DNA of 64,000 nucleotides from assembly GCF_002982115.1 (NCBI RefSeq), contig NZ_CP019980.1:3108001-3172000 (forward strand). Reading direction: 5' to 3'. Of this stretch, positions 1-8,773 are shown in pieces (the first letter of the stretch is position 1; every line of letters starts with the position of its first letter). The DNA is from Lysinibacillus sphaericus. Lineage in GTDB: Bacteria > Bacillota > Bacilli > Bacillales_A > Planococcaceae. The position numbers and the translations under genes were made by a program. The notes beneath the pieces were generated by a model. The model did no database searches. It was not told the origin of the DNA and saw only the letters and a list, made by a program, of their open reading frames with translations.

Positions 1-702
1 TAAAAATGATGCTTGTGCTATTACTTGCAACAGCTCTGTTTTTAAGCGGGCAATTTTATCTTGTAAGACGCTATTGAAGGTCGCGCCTGTCTGTAATGCA
101 CTTTGTTCCAGCACTTTACTCATCAATGATTTTTGTCCACGTTGATACATAGCCCATTCTCTTTCTAATCGTAAGATCAATAAGCTCTTCTCCATTATTG
201 GAATATAATGATGCAATGCATAAAGCTCAAAAAATTTCGCAATTAAACCTGACTCGATATTGCTAATTGAAGAACACCATTGTTCCACTGTACGCTGTTT
301 TGCCTCATACACTTTTATTTGATGTTCGCAACGTGACACGATACCTTGTGATAAATTCCGAATTAATGCGACATTTCCCGACATTGCTAAAATTTCATAA
401 TACCGGCCACTATAAAAATCCCCAGCCAAAACGGTTAGCTGCTGTTCCTTTGAAGTGGCATCTAATTCTTTTATATGATCATGTGCCGCTAACGCTGCAT
501 ATACAATTCCAACAGTTATTGCAGCTTCCCTTTGCTCTTGTTGCCACTCTTCTCCATTCAAGAAGGGCACTAACAAGTAAAACAGTTGATTTTCATCGAG
601 CACAGGCGCTCCTGTGTATTTTTGCAAAGTTCTATGACGAACATCCATGAAAATCTCTGTTTTTAACTGTGCAATTGAATTTTGAATGTATGTTGCATTC
701 AT
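1..702 (-). CDS. hepS: heptaprenyl diphosphate synthase component I, 3' end outside window
   Basis: Small subunit of the two-part heptaprenyl diphosphate synthase that makes the C35 side chain of menaquinone. The frame is open from the ATG at 702 to the window edge, giving 234 codons with no stop, so the C-terminus is missing. A GGAG motif lies just upstream of the ATG. The segment LAGDFYSGRYYEILA resembles the HepS family signature. In B. subtilis hepS follows mtrB as here, and is followed by menH and hepT, which would lie beyond the left edge. Identity rests on this motif and the gene order. Confidence 0.85.
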   Translation of the reverse strand, partial: MNATYIQNSIAQLKTEIFMDVRHRTLQKYTGAPVLDENQLFYLLVPFLNGEEWQQEQREAAITVGIVYAALAAHDHIKELDATSKEQQLTVLAGDFYSGRYYEILAMSGNVALIRNLSQGIVSRCEHQIKVYEAKQRTVEQWCSSISNIESGLIAKFFELYALHHYIPIMEKSLLILRLEREWAMYQRGQKSLMSKVLEQSALQTGATFNSVLQDKIARLKTELLQVIAQASFL

Positions 703-810
703 AGACCTTACTCCATTTCACTTTCAAATACGTTCATCATCAACATGACTTAACGCTTGCTTACTGAGTCATTATAGCATAAGCATCTATTCGGAATAAA
801 AAGTTTTTGC

Positions 811-909
811 TTTCACCAACACGAACGGGCAGTAGAACCCTACCACGGAAAGTACAAGAAAAAAATGGTAGGAAATCTACTTGCCCGTAAAAGCCAGTTT
901 CACCAACAC
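811..909. repeat. imperfect palindrome flanked by a 12-bp direct repeat
   Basis: The 12-mer TTTCACCAACAC occurs at 811-822 and again at 898-909. Between the two copies lies an imperfect inverted repeat: the left arm at 826-845 (CGGGCAGTAGAACCCTACCA) pairs with the right arm at 866-887. This sits in the 312-bp gap between hepS and mtrB. It could be a small non-autonomous mobile element with a target duplication or a transcript hairpin. There is no clear T-run, so I do not call it a terminator. Nothing else is seen in this gap. Confidence 0.5.
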
Positions 910-1014
910 ATATTACTTTTTTCATATGCATTTGGCACATCTGCAGATTATAACTAACCAGTCATCAGCACTGTATGTTGACTCTACCGACGGAAGCTAA
1001 CTTACATGACTATG

Positions 1015-1233
1015 CTACTTTTTACCTTCACTTTGAATAACACCATGTGCTGTGTGGATTTGTGCTTTGCCACGAATTTTCATGGCAGAAGTATGCTCAG
1101 TAAATTGAGCAATCATTACTTCCCCTGCATCTAATTTTTCAGAATGATGGAATTTCGTATCCGTACCACGTGTTAACCCAATTACATGTACACCATCTTC
1201 TTCTGCCTGTATTACTATATAATCTTGCGCCAT
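1015..1233 (-). CDS. mtrB: trp RNA-binding attenuation protein TRAP
   Basis: TRAP forms an 11-subunit ring that, when loaded with tryptophan, binds GAG/UAG repeats in trp leader RNAs and causes termination or blocks translation. The 72-residue protein is highly similar to B. subtilis MtrB over its whole length, including the stretch [19 protein letters not shown]. The RNA-contacting residues known from B. subtilis (K37, K56, R58) correspond to K33, K52 and R54. The start at 1233 was chosen because AAGGAGTG lies 7-8 nt upstream; the frame extends 9 codons further but without a ribosome binding site. It follows folE by 63 bp, the mtrAB arrangement. Confidence 0.95.
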   Translation of the reverse strand: MAQDYIVIQAEEDGVHVIGLTRGTDTKFHHSEKLDAGEVMIAQFTEHTSAMKIRGKAQIHTAHGVIQSEGKK

Positions 1234-1296
1234 TGTCTGTACACTCCTTAAATCCGACAAATTCTTAGTCCATCATAACATAATTAGACATGCAGT

Positions 1297-1866
1297 TTAA
1301 GACATTTGAATAAATGACAAGACTTCTCTACGTTTTACCTCATCTTGTTCATAAATGCCACGTGCAACTGATGTAACCGTTTTAGATCCAGGCTTTTTCA
1401 GTCCACGCATAGTCATACACATATGTTCTGCTTCAATAACGACATAAACACCTTTAGGAGATAGCATTTCCATAATCGTGTCGGCTACTGATGATGTAAT
1501 CCGTTCTTGTAATTGCGGACGACGTGCAATCGTTTCCACTGCGCGACCTAATTTACTTAGGCCCGCTACAATGCCGTCGTTTGGTATGTAAGCTACATGT
1601 GCTTTGCCGTAAAATGGCACTAGATGATGCTCACACATTGAGTAAAATGGGATATCCTTTACAAGCACTAGTTCTTCATGATCCTCATGGAAAACCGTTT
1701 TAAAATAATCTTTTGCATCTTCATGTAAGCCACTAAACATTTCAGCATACATTTTAGCAACGCGTTTTGGTGTATCGAGTAATCCTTCACGATTCACATC
1801 TTCGCCCACAGCTTCTAAAATCATTTTCACTGCTTGTTCTATTTTCAATAAATCTACATTCGACAT
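1297..1866 (-). CDS. folE: GTP cyclohydrolase I
   Basis: Converts GTP to 7,8-dihydroneopterin triphosphate, the first step of tetrahydrofolate synthesis. The 189-residue length is typical. Zinc ligands expected for the family are visible as C78 and H81 (in [10 protein letters not shown]) and C150 (in HMCMTMRG). AGGAGGG precedes the ATG at 1866. It is also named mtrA in bacilli because it is cotranscribed with mtrB, which follows 63 bp downstream. An internal alternative start is not needed. Confidence 0.97.
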   Translation of the reverse strand: MSNVDLLKIEQAVKMILEAVGEDVNREGLLDTPKRVAKMYAEMFSGLHEDAKDYFKTVFHEDHEELVLVKDIPFYSMCEHHLVPFYGKAHVAYIPNDGIVAGLSKLGRAVETIARRPQLQERITSSVADTIMEMLSPKGVYVVIEAEHMCMTMRGLKKPGSKTVTSVARGIYEQDEVKRREVLSFIQMS

Positions 1867-2263
1867 TCGTAAAAACCCTCCTGCGTATCAAAACATTACA
1901 CATTTCCCTATGCATCGTAGCATATCCAAAAGTTAAGCGCAAAACGACTTACTTGAATTAAAAGAAATTCAACATAACTTCTGTAATTAGGCATTAACTG
2001 CCGTCTTTGTTTCCAAATTTTATATTCAAGTTTGCTCAAAAAGTCATCTTAAAATCCATGCTATCCTTCTAGAGCATTTAACATAAATCAATCTTTGATG
2101 GAATGCTTGCTCTTATCCGTTCCTATTTGGCATTTATCCTCATTTTTAGTAATAAGGGACTTGTGGTGAAGCAAGTCATAGTTGTCGTTCATTATGCTAT
2201 GTATACAAATCTTAGTAAAACGATTTCATGTATTACTGCTATAAGTCATTTTATAAATTAAGT
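1867..2263. other. intergenic region folE-hup, no gene seen
   Basis: About 400 bp of AT-rich sequence upstream of folE and downstream of the hup terminator. I see no reading frame with a ribosome binding site and no strong hairpin. It should hold the folE promoter, but I could not assign one with confidence. Confidence 0.5.
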
Positions 2264-2306
2264 TAAAAAGAGCAGCCCTCATGCTCGTTTACATGAAGAC
2301 TGCTCT
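2264..2306 (-). terminator. hup terminator
   Basis: On the minus strand AGAGCAGTCTTCATG pairs with CATGAGGGCTGCTCT over a short loop and is followed by TTTTT. It lies 21 bp after the hup stop codon. Confidence 0.85.
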
Positions 2307-2326
2307 ATGTAACTACTAGACGTGTA

Positions 2327-2599
2327 TTATTTTACAGCATCTTTAAGCGCTTTACCTGGTTTGAAAGCAGGTACCTTGCTAGCAGCGATTTCGATTTCTT
2401 TACCAGTTTGTGGGTTACGACCTTTACGAGCCGCACGTTCACGTACTTCAAAGTTACCAAAACCAATTAATTGTACTTTGTCACCCTTTGCAAGAGCATC
2501 TTGAATTGTATCAAATACAGCTTCAACTGCTTTAGAAGCGTCTTTTTTAGAAAGACCTGCAGCTTCAGCAACAGAGTTTACTAATTCTGTTTTATTCAC
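2327..2599 (-). CDS. hup: DNA-binding protein HU
   Basis: Histone-like nucleoid protein that binds and bends DNA as a dimer. The 90 residues starting [20 protein letters not shown] match HBsu closely, including the DNA-arm region [19 protein letters not shown]. The start is taken as GTG at 2599: AGGAGG at 2608-2613 leaves the ideal 8-nt spacing and the product then begins M-N-K-T as in B. subtilis. An earlier in-frame GTG at 2608 overlaps the ribosome binding site. Single-gene unit with its own promoter and terminator, between spoIVA and folE as in B. subtilis. Confidence 0.96.
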   Translation of the reverse strand: MNKTELVNSVAEAAGLSKKDASKAVEAVFDTIQDALAKGDKVQLIGFGNFEVRERAARKGRNPQTGKEIEIAASKVPAFKPGKALKDAVK

Positions 2600-2643
2600 A
2601 CCATTCACCTCCTCTCAAAGGGTCATGAACCAATTCTGTAAAA

Positions 2644-2672
2644 AGAGTAACACATAGAAAACCACGACGCAA
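2644..2672 (-). promoter_or_regulatory. candidate SigA promoter of hup
   Basis: On the minus strand TTGCGT (2667-2672) and TACTCT (2644-2649) are separated by 17 bp, and the hup ribosome binding site follows about 30 bp downstream. This is a pattern match only. Confidence 0.5.
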
Positions 2673-2717
2673 CTGTATTCATTCATGATTATAACCAAAA
2701 AATGCGTTTTTCACGCA

Positions 2718-2763
2718 AAAAACAAAAATAACAGGACTTTTCGCATAAATACGAATAGTCCTG
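2718..2763 (-). terminator. spoIVA terminator
   Basis: The minus strand reads AGGACTATTCG, an 8-nt loop and CGAAAAGTCCT (one mismatch), followed by a T-rich tract. It lies 36 bp after the spoIVA stop codon. Confidence 0.75.
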
Positions 2764-2798
2764 CACTATTTTTTTGCTCAGTATTTTCCATTTTATCT

Positions 2799-4277
2799 CT
2801 ATAAAATAAATGTCACTAATCCTCTATCACCTTCATTCACCATACGCTCAATTGTTTGACGCATACGTTTTTTAGCTGTAGGTGGTACTGCATTCATTTT
2901 ATAACGTATGCCCTCTTTTAACACTTCATGCAATGGCGTACCGAAAAGTTGTGTTTGCCAAAGCGCATCACGATCATGTAAATAAGCATGGTTTAAATCT
3001 TTTAATAACTGCTGACTGTGGAATTCAGAACCAATAAGTGGCGCAAATTCTGATTCCATATCAACACGAATAATATGATAGGATGGCGCTTTTGCTTTCA
3101 TCCGTACGCCGTAGAAATTATTTTGCTTAATTAGTTCTGGAGCAGTTGGTTCGAATTCTTGCATCATTGGCAATGTTACGCCATAACCACTATTATCTGC
3201 TTCAGTAATGGCATCTTTAAAGCGTTTTTGGGCTTCTTTTGCTTCAGCAGCCTCTTTAATAAATAGCAGCCAATCGCGCTTTGTTTCAATCGGCTCTTCC
3301 AACCATTCATTACAAACAGCTTTATATAATTCACCTTGTAATGACACGCGAATAACCGCTGTACCGATTCCTGAATCGACATGTACCACTTCACTTTGAT
3401 CGATAAAATCAATCGCTTTAAAGGCATCAGAAGCTTGTTGCACGTCCCTAATTTTCATCACAGACGAAAGCACTTCTTCCATCGAATCAATTAATGCCAC
3501 GTTTAGTGGGTGAGTAGCATCAAGGACATCGAGCCAATCTGGTTTTTCAACCTCAATCGTCCGAATCGGAAACTCAAATAGTGCCTCTTGTAAAATATAT
3601 TGAATATCAGAAGCACGCATTTGATCGATTGAAATCGCAATTACCGGAACATTATATCGTTCAAATAGCTCATTTCGAAGCTGTACCGTTTCTTCTCTTG
3701 CCGGCATTTGACAATTTAACACAATAACAAAAGGCTTGCCAATTTCGGTTAATTGCGCAACAATCTCTTCTTCCGCTTTTTCAGCTGCACGACGGCTGAT
3801 GCCATTTACTGTTCCATCTGTTGTCACAACAATCCCGATATTCGCATGGTCACGAATCACTTTATCTGTGCCAATTTTCGCTGCTTCTTGGAAAGGAATT
3901 GGCTCAGTATGCCAAGGCGTATGCACGTATTTCGGACCATTTTCATCCTCATAGCCCTTTGTACCTTCAATCACATAACCAACGCAATCTGCTAAACGAA
4001 TTTGGAATGTCATTTCATCTTCGCCAACCGCAATACGAGTCGCTTGAGCAGGCACAAACTTCGGCTCAGCAGTCATGATAACTGGGCCTGGCGAGCTTTG
4101 TGGCAGCTCGTCCTGTGCTCGCATTCTTTCTGTATCATCCACAATATTCGGCAATACTACAGCTTCCATTACTTTTTTTACAAATGTTGATTTACCTACC
4201 CGAACTGGACCAACAACACCAATATAAACATCGCCATTTGTGCGCTCTGCAATTTCTTTAAATACTGCTTCACTCAA
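2799..4277 (-). CDS. spoIVA: stage IV sporulation protein A, coat basement ATPase
   Basis: Morphogenetic ATPase that polymerises on the outer forespore membrane and forms the base layer on which the spore coat is built. The 492-residue length equals that of B. subtilis SpoIVA. A Walker A motif GPVRVGKST is at residues 23-31, and conserved blocks such as RAQDELPQS and VGYVIEGTKGYEDENGP follow. The C-terminus ends in VNEGDRGLVTFIL, close to the family ending. TTG at 4277 is the start, 8 nt behind AAAGGAGG. A SigE-type promoter lies directly upstream, fitting mother-cell expression. Confidence 0.97.
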   Translation of the reverse strand: MSEAVFKEIAERTNGDVYIGVVGPVRVGKSTFVKKVMEAVVLPNIVDDTERMRAQDELPQSSPGPVIMTAEPKFVPAQATRIAVGEDEMTFQIRLADCVGYVIEGTKGYEDENGPKYVHTPWHTEPIPFQEAAKIGTDKVIRDHANIGIVVTTDGTVNGISRRAAEKAEEEIVAQLTEIGKPFVIVLNCQMPAREETVQLRNELFERYNVPVIAISIDQMRASDIQYILQEALFEFPIRTIEVEKPDWLDVLDATHPLNVALIDSMEEVLSSVMKIRDVQQASDAFKAIDFIDQSEVVHVDSGIGTAVIRVSLQGELYKAVCNEWLEEPIETKRDWLLFIKEAAEAKEAQKRFKDAITEADNSGYGVTLPMMQEFEPTAPELIKQNNFYGVRMKAKAPSYHIIRVDMESEFAPLIGSEFHSQQLLKDLNHAYLHDRDALWQTQLFGTPLHEVLKEGIRYKMNAVPPTAKKRMRQTIERMVNEGDRGLVTFIL

Positions 4278-4307
4278 GGTTTCTGCCTCCTTTATCTACG
4301 CTTTTTC

Positions 4308-4336
4308 ACTATATGCGCCCATGCAGATAAATATGA
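4308..4336 (-). promoter_or_regulatory. candidate SigE promoter of spoIVA
   Basis: On the minus strand TCATATT (4330-4336) matches the SigE -35 consensus KMATATT at every position. After 14 bp comes CATATAGT (4308-4315), 6 of 8 to CATACAHT. spoIVA is a SigE gene in B. subtilis, so position and match support each other. Confidence 0.65.
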
Positions 4337-4344
4337 AAATGTAT

Positions 4345-4368
4345 GAGAATTGTTTGAGTGACTGGCAC
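4345..4368 (+). repeat. dispersed 24-bp motif, copy 1
   Basis: GAGAATTGTTTGAGTGACTGGCAC (given here as GAGAATTGTTT plus GAGTGACTGGCAC) recurs with one or a few changes at 42994-43017 and 55457-55480 and in diverged, inverted form at 38851-38873. This copy lies between spoIVA and the yphF terminator. Confidence 0.6.
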
Positions 4369-4413
4369 ATAAAAAAAATCCCCAATCATTAGACCAACAT
4401 CTAATGATTGGGG
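4368..4413 (-). terminator. yphF terminator
   Basis: A perfect 14-bp stem (CCCCAATCATTAGA with its complement, 6-nt loop) at 4380-4413 is followed on the minus strand by an eight-T run. It separates yphF from spoIVA. Confidence 0.9.
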
Positions 4414-4421
4414 TGAAAAAT

Positions 4422-5210
4422 TTATTTTGAATCCGTAGCTTTGCTTTCTTTCTCTTGCGCGGCTTTAGCTTCTTCTTTAGCTTTTTTGACGTCTGCATTA
4501 TAAGCATCCATCATATAAGTTGGCTCTCCATTTTCATCCACAGTATATGGCACTGAATAAGCTGGAACAACAGGATACTTTTCGACAAGCAATTGACGAA
4601 TATCATCACCTGGTTTCACATCTGGCTTGTCTTCTTTTAAAAGTTGGCCTAAATCAATAGAATAATCCACATGCATTTCGCCATCACCAGTCATAAAAAT
4701 TGGTAATTCAGCACCTGAATATGGACTTTTCACCGTCACTTCTGATTTATAGCCTAATTTTTCAAAGTTAATTTGATACACATTATCGGCAATTGCCCCC
4801 TTTGTCGGGATATATTGCGTACCCAATTTTCGAATATTAATCTCTCGCATGCGCTCAGCAGAGTTTAAGTCTACTAACTTAACTTCAGCACTGTTTTCCG
4901 GATCCCAAATAATGTATTGATAAATACCGCCCTTTTCATAGGCATTTCCAGGAATTTGAGCGATATATTTTGGCATAAGTTTTTCAAAATCGATTAAATA
5001 TTTTATATAAATATCTGTATCCATTTCACTGTTTTTAATTGGCACAAGGCCACCAGTCGCTTCACGATATTCATTGACAGCACGTTGTACGGCTGCTAAC
5101 TGGTCGACATCTGGCACTTGGTTTGCGGCTTTTTCTTCCTCAGGATAGGCACAGCCACCTAACAAGACGGCAATTGCCACTGTTAAAAGAAAAGCATTTA
5201 GTTTTTTCAT
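4422..5210 (-). CDS. yphF: YphF-like lipoprotein
   Basis: Predicted membrane-anchored lipoprotein of unknown function. The N-terminus has a lysine-rich start, a hydrophobic stretch and the lipobox LLGGC with the lipidated cysteine at residue 20. The rest is hydrophilic, without recognised catalytic motifs, and ends in a lysine/glutamate-rich tail (residues about 240-262). AGGAGG lies 11 nt before the ATG. Assignment to YphF rests on the lipoprotein character and the identical position between yphE and spoIVA in B. subtilis. Confidence 0.8.
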   Translation of the reverse strand: MKKLNAFLLTVAIAVLLGGCAYPEEEKAANQVPDVDQLAAVQRAVNEYREATGGLVPIKNSEMDTDIYIKYLIDFEKLMPKYIAQIPGNAYEKGGIYQYIIWDPENSAEVKLVDLNSAERMREINIRKLGTQYIPTKGAIADNVYQINFEKLGYKSEVTVKSPYSGAELPIFMTGDGEMHVDYSIDLGQLLKEDKPDVKPGDDIRQLLVEKYPVVPAYSVPYTVDENGEPTYMMDAYNADVKKAKEEAKAAQEKESKATDSK

Positions 5211-5228
5211 AACACGTTCTTCCTCCTT

Positions 5229-5438
5229 TTAAGGCCATGTGGCAATAATCAGTACCATTAAAAATGTTCCAAGTCCAAACAGTATGTATGCTAATAAATT
5301 TACGATTGTACGTAAAAAACCATTTGAAATTTTATTGCGGCCTAAATAAATTAAACCCACCGACAAAATCATAAAGCCGATACAATAAAAAGATACCCAC
5401 ATGACATCTAGTGCAGGCATATGTGCTAACGGACCCAT
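5229..5438 (-). CDS. yphE: YphE-like small membrane protein (DUF2768 type)
   Basis: A 69-residue protein with two predicted membrane segments (about residues 14-32 and 44-66) separated by a short basic loop with RNKISNGFLR. Size, topology and place next to yphF match YphE of B. subtilis. No function is known to me. AAAGGTGG lies 9 nt before the ATG at 5438; an internal ATG at residue 7 is possible. It lies 18 bp upstream of yphF and is probably cotranscribed with it. Confidence 0.75.
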   Translation of the reverse strand: MGPLAHMPALDVMWVSFYCIGFMILSVGLIYLGRNKISNGFLRTIVNLLAYILFGLGTFLMVLIIATWP

Positions 5439-5761
5439 TTTCGTCTACCACCTTTCTTCAATGACACGAGACAATCAACGTTTATTATACTATGGGCAAC
5501 TTCAAAAAAGAAATGGCGCTGTAGCAAAAAAGAAAATAGCCTAACGACTTTAGTGAAAATACTATTTTTTTGATATACTTATAAAATCCAAGAAATGTAC
5601 TACAGAAATAAGAAGATAGCTATATTCAATTATATACCCATGGAAATTATAACATATATTTACTAAATAGAGAGAGGATTATAAACATTAAAAGGACTTT
5701 TTGCATAATTGTATTATGAGAAAAGTACTAAAAACAATATTTCTCTTTTGTCATTTAAATT
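5439..5761. other. intergenic region gpsA-yphE, no gene seen
   Basis: About 320 bp of very AT-rich sequence upstream of yphE. I find no frame with a ribosome binding site. It probably carries the yphE-yphF promoter, but no clear match was found. Confidence 0.4.
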
Positions 5762-5799
5762 AAAAAAGGTATCTCACAGTGTGTCTGAGATACCTTTTT
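5762..5799. terminator. gpsA terminator
   Basis: AAAAAGGTATCTCA and TGAGATACCTTTTT form a near-symmetric stem-loop. It lies 55 bp after the gpsA stop codon and could work in either direction. Confidence 0.85.
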
Positions 5800-5853
5800 G
5801 TGTCCATTTCATGACAAATTCTTGCTGTTTAATAAAATGAAAGTTACGGTAAT

Positions 5854-6870
5854 TTAATGCATCATTTCGTCAATTTCACGCTTTTTCATACGCATCATTA
5901 ATGCATCAACCGCCACTTTTGGTTCTACATCGTTGAACAATACACCATAAAGTTCTGTTGAAATAGGCATTGCGACATTATATTTTTCTGCTAATTGATA
6001 GGCTGCCTTTGTTGTTCGTACGCCTTCCACTACCATACCCATTTGATCGAGTACTTCTGGCAGTTTCATACCCTTACCTAACATATTTCCAGCACGCCAA
6101 TTACGAGAATGCACGCTTGTACATGTAACGATTAAATCCCCCATACCTGTCAGCCCCGCGAATGTAAATGGATTTCCGCCCATTTTGACACCTAAGCGCG
6201 TAATTTCAGCGAGTCCACGTGTAATTAGTGCCGCTTTTGCATTATCACCATAATTTAGCCCGTCTGTAATGCCTGCCGCTAACGCAATCACGTTTTTTAA
6301 CGCCCCACCCATTTCTACGCCTATAACATCCTCATTCGTATAAACGCGGAAAAATTGATTCATAAACAAATCTTGGACTTTTTCAGCTGCTTCAATATTG
6401 GCACAAGCTGCCGTAATCGTTGTCGGATGATGTAATACGACTTCTTCTGCATGACTTGGCCCCGAAAGTACTACAATGTCTTCGATAAATTCAGTTGGCA
6501 AGCTTTCAGCCAAAATTTCAGATATACGTTTTAATGAATCAGGCTCAATTCCCTTTGATACATGGACAAATAATACTTTTTGATCTAACGTAGCAGTCAT
6601 CTTTTCACAAACTTCTCGAATAGCCTTCGTTGGCACTGCTACAATTATTGTATTGGAGTGAGCTACTGCCTTTGCAATATCATTCGTTGCATGTAAATTC
6701 TCCGGTAATAGCGTTTCAGGTAAATACTTTTTATTTGTATGTTGCGTATTCATTTCTTCAGCCTGATCTGCTCTATGCGTCCAGACAAGCGTATCATGTC
6801 CATTTTCCGCAAGTACCATTGCTAGTGCCGATCCCCATGAGCCTGCTCCTAGAACACAAACTCGTTCCAT
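5854..6870 (-). CDS. gpsA: glycerol-3-phosphate dehydrogenase [NAD(P)+]
   Basis: Reduces dihydroxyacetone phosphate to sn-glycerol-3-phosphate, the backbone precursor of membrane phospholipids and lipoteichoic acid. The 338-residue length is standard. The N-terminal Rossmann motif GAGSWGSALA is at residues 8-17, and the family lysine lies in GALKNVIALAAGI (K192). AAAGGGGG precedes the ATG at 6870. It lies downstream of der with a terminator between, the same order as in B. subtilis. Confidence 0.97.
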   Translation of the reverse strand: MERVCVLGAGSWGSALAMVLAENGHDTLVWTHRADQAEEMNTQHTNKKYLPETLLPENLHATNDIAKAVAHSNTIIVAVPTKAIREVCEKMTATLDQKVLFVHVSKGIEPDSLKRISEILAESLPTEFIEDIVVLSGPSHAEEVVLHHPTTITAACANIEAAEKVQDLFMNQFFRVYTNEDVIGVEMGGALKNVIALAAGITDGLNYGDNAKAALITRGLAEITRLGVKMGGNPFTFAGLTGMGDLIVTCTSVHSRNWRAGNMLGKGMKLPEVLDQMGMVVEGVRTTKAAYQLAEKYNVAMPISTELYGVLFNDVEPKVAVDALMMRMKKREIDEMMH

Positions 6871-6967
6871 TGTTATTCCCCCTTTTAATTCCTACAGGTT
6901 AATTGCTAAAGGTCCATATGCATGCTAGACATATTTTAACCAATTAGTGATTTAGCCTAATCCTTTG

Positions 6968-7006
6968 AAAAAAGACGCCACCCAACAACAATTGTCGGGT
7001 TGGCGT
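6968..7006 (-). terminator. der terminator
   Basis: The minus strand reads ACGCCAACCCGACAA, a 3-nt loop and TTGTTGGGTGGCGT (one G-T pair), then C and TTTTTT. It lies 22 bp after the der stop. Confidence 0.9.
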
Positions 7007-7027
7007 ACTGAAGTGTAATATTTTAAA

Positions 7028-8338
7028 TTATGCACGTGCACGTGTAATTAAACGAATTGGCGTCCCTTCAAAATCGAATGTTTCACGAATTCTATTTTCT
7101 AAAAATCGCTCATAAGAGAAGTGCATTAATTCTGTTTCGTTGACGAATACGACAAACGTTGGTGGTTGAATCGCCACTTGAGTAGCATAGTAAATACGTA
7201 AACGGCGACCTTTGTCAGTCGGCGCTGGGTTACGTGCCACAGCATCTTCAATCACTTCATTCAGAATAGACGATTGAATACGCATTGCATGATTTTCACT
7301 TACGCGCTGCACAATCGGTAAAATTTGATGTACTCGTTGTTTTGTATTGGCTGATACGAAAATAATTGGAGCATAGTCTAAGAATAAAAAGTGCTCACGG
7401 ATTTGCTGCGTAAAAACATTCATTGTTTTTTCGTCTTTTTCAATCGCGTCCCATTTGTTAACGACAATAACAATTGCTTTTCCAGCCTCATGTGCATAGC
7501 CTGCAATTTTTTTATCCTGTTCCTGAATGCCCTCTTCAGCATTCAGAACAACTAATACAACGTCAGAGCGTTCAATGGCACGTAGCGCACGTAACACAGA
7601 ATATTTTTCTGTCGTTTCGTACACTTTTCCTTTTTTACGCATACCGGCTGTATCAATAATGACATATTCATGCCCATCATATTCGTAAGGTGTATCAATT
7701 GCATCTCGCGTTGTACCTGCAATGTTGCTGACAATAACGCGTTCTTGACCTAAAAAGGCATTGACTAGTGATGATTTTCCGACATTTGGACGACCAATTA
7801 AAGAGAATTTAATTACGTCATCGCCATATTGGTTTTCATCCTCTTGAGGGAAGTGTTTTGCACACTCATCTAATAAATCCCCTAAGCCTAAGCCATGAGA
7901 GCCTGAAATTGGCCAAGGTTCACCAAAGCCAAGTGCGTAAAAATCATAAATCATTTCACGCATGTCCGGATTATCAATTTTGTTGACAGCAAGAACGACA
8001 GGCTTTTTTGTTTTGTATAAAATTTTTGCAACTTGTTCATCTGCTGCTGTTACGCCTTCACGGCCATTCGTCATAAATATAATAACGTCTGCTTCTTCAA
8101 TAGCGATCTCTGCTTGTTGACGAATTTGTTCTAAAAACGGCTCGTCTCCAATTTCGATACCACCTGTATCAATAATATTAAAATCATGTGTTAACCACTC
8201 TGCCGAACTATAAATACGGTCACGTGTTACTCCCGGAATATCTTCTACAATCGAGACACGTTCTCCAACGATACGATTAAAAATCGTCGACTTACCTACG
8301 TTCGGACGACCTACGATGGCTACTACTGGTTTCGTCAT
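7028..8338 (-). CDS. der: ribosome assembly GTPase Der (EngA)
   Basis: Essential GTPase with two tandem G domains that helps mature the 50S ribosomal subunit. Both P-loops read GRPNVGKS(T/S), at residues 10-18 and 182-190; the first domain also shows DTGG (57-60) and NKID (119-122), the second DTAG and NKWD. A KH-like C-terminal domain follows from about residue 350. Total length 436 residues is exactly that of B. subtilis Der. AAGGATG precedes the ATG. Confidence 0.98.
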   Translation of the reverse strand: MTKPVVAIVGRPNVGKSTIFNRIVGERVSIVEDIPGVTRDRIYSSAEWLTHDFNIIDTGGIEIGDEPFLEQIRQQAEIAIEEADVIIFMTNGREGVTAADEQVAKILYKTKKPVVLAVNKIDNPDMREMIYDFYALGFGEPWPISGSHGLGLGDLLDECAKHFPQEDENQYGDDVIKFSLIGRPNVGKSSLVNAFLGQERVIVSNIAGTTRDAIDTPYEYDGHEYVIIDTAGMRKKGKVYETTEKYSVLRALRAIERSDVVLVVLNAEEGIQEQDKKIAGYAHEAGKAIVIVVNKWDAIEKDEKTMNVFTQQIREHFLFLDYAPIIFVSANTKQRVHQILPIVQRVSENHAMRIQSSILNEVIEDAVARNPAPTDKGRRLRIYYATQVAIQPPTFVVFVNETELMHFSYERFLENRIRETFDFEGTPIRLITRARA

Positions 8339-8570
8339 CTGTACTTCATCCTTCCAACTTCTTATCTTTCGCTATTATACACGAAAAATGCCATTATATC
8401 ATAACATATCCATCGAGGAGAGTACTTTTTACTTTTCTGCTCGACATAATCGTTGTTTTTTGTCCCAACGTGCTCTTTATTCCTCGTATTATTCACCTAT
8501 TTATTTTCCTTTGCGCACGTGCCATTTCGCTTAGTATCACCAAATCGGCAAATTAACATGTAAACAAAAT

Positions 8571-8688
8571 AAGCCCCACCAAATAGGCTTCTGTAGGCAG
8601 CAAACTAGACATGGCTTCACTCATTTATTAGGCAAATGCCATGGATAGAAGCTCTTACTCGCTCACTAGAAGCGCAGTGATGGGGCTT
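8571..8688. repeat. 118-bp imperfect palindromic element
   Basis: The outer arms are AAGCCCCA (8571-8578) and TGGGGCTT (8681-8688). Inside, GCTTCT can pair with either of two AGAAGC copies and CATGGC with GCCATG, so the whole segment can fold into one long, interrupted hairpin. It lies in the 435-bp gap between ypfD and der. It may be a small mobile element or a structured RNA; the minus strand ends in GGGGCTTATTTTG, a weak terminator at best. Confidence 0.5.
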
Positions 8689-8739
8689 GCATAGTTACAT
8701 TCCTATGTAGCTTAATTATCATATGATGACAGACGAAAG

Positions 8740-8763
8740 CGAGGATACAACATCATATCCTCG
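8740..8763 (-). terminator. weak hairpin after ypfD
   Basis: CGAGGATA and TATCCTCG flank an 8-nt loop 11 bp after the ypfD stop. No T-run follows, so it may stabilise the transcript end instead of terminating it. Confidence 0.4.
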
Positions 8764-8773
8764 CATGTCATGA

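Noticed and set aside
811-909. mtrB terminator
   Set aside because: The palindrome is 100 bp or more from the stop, is imperfect and lacks a T-run on the minus strand.
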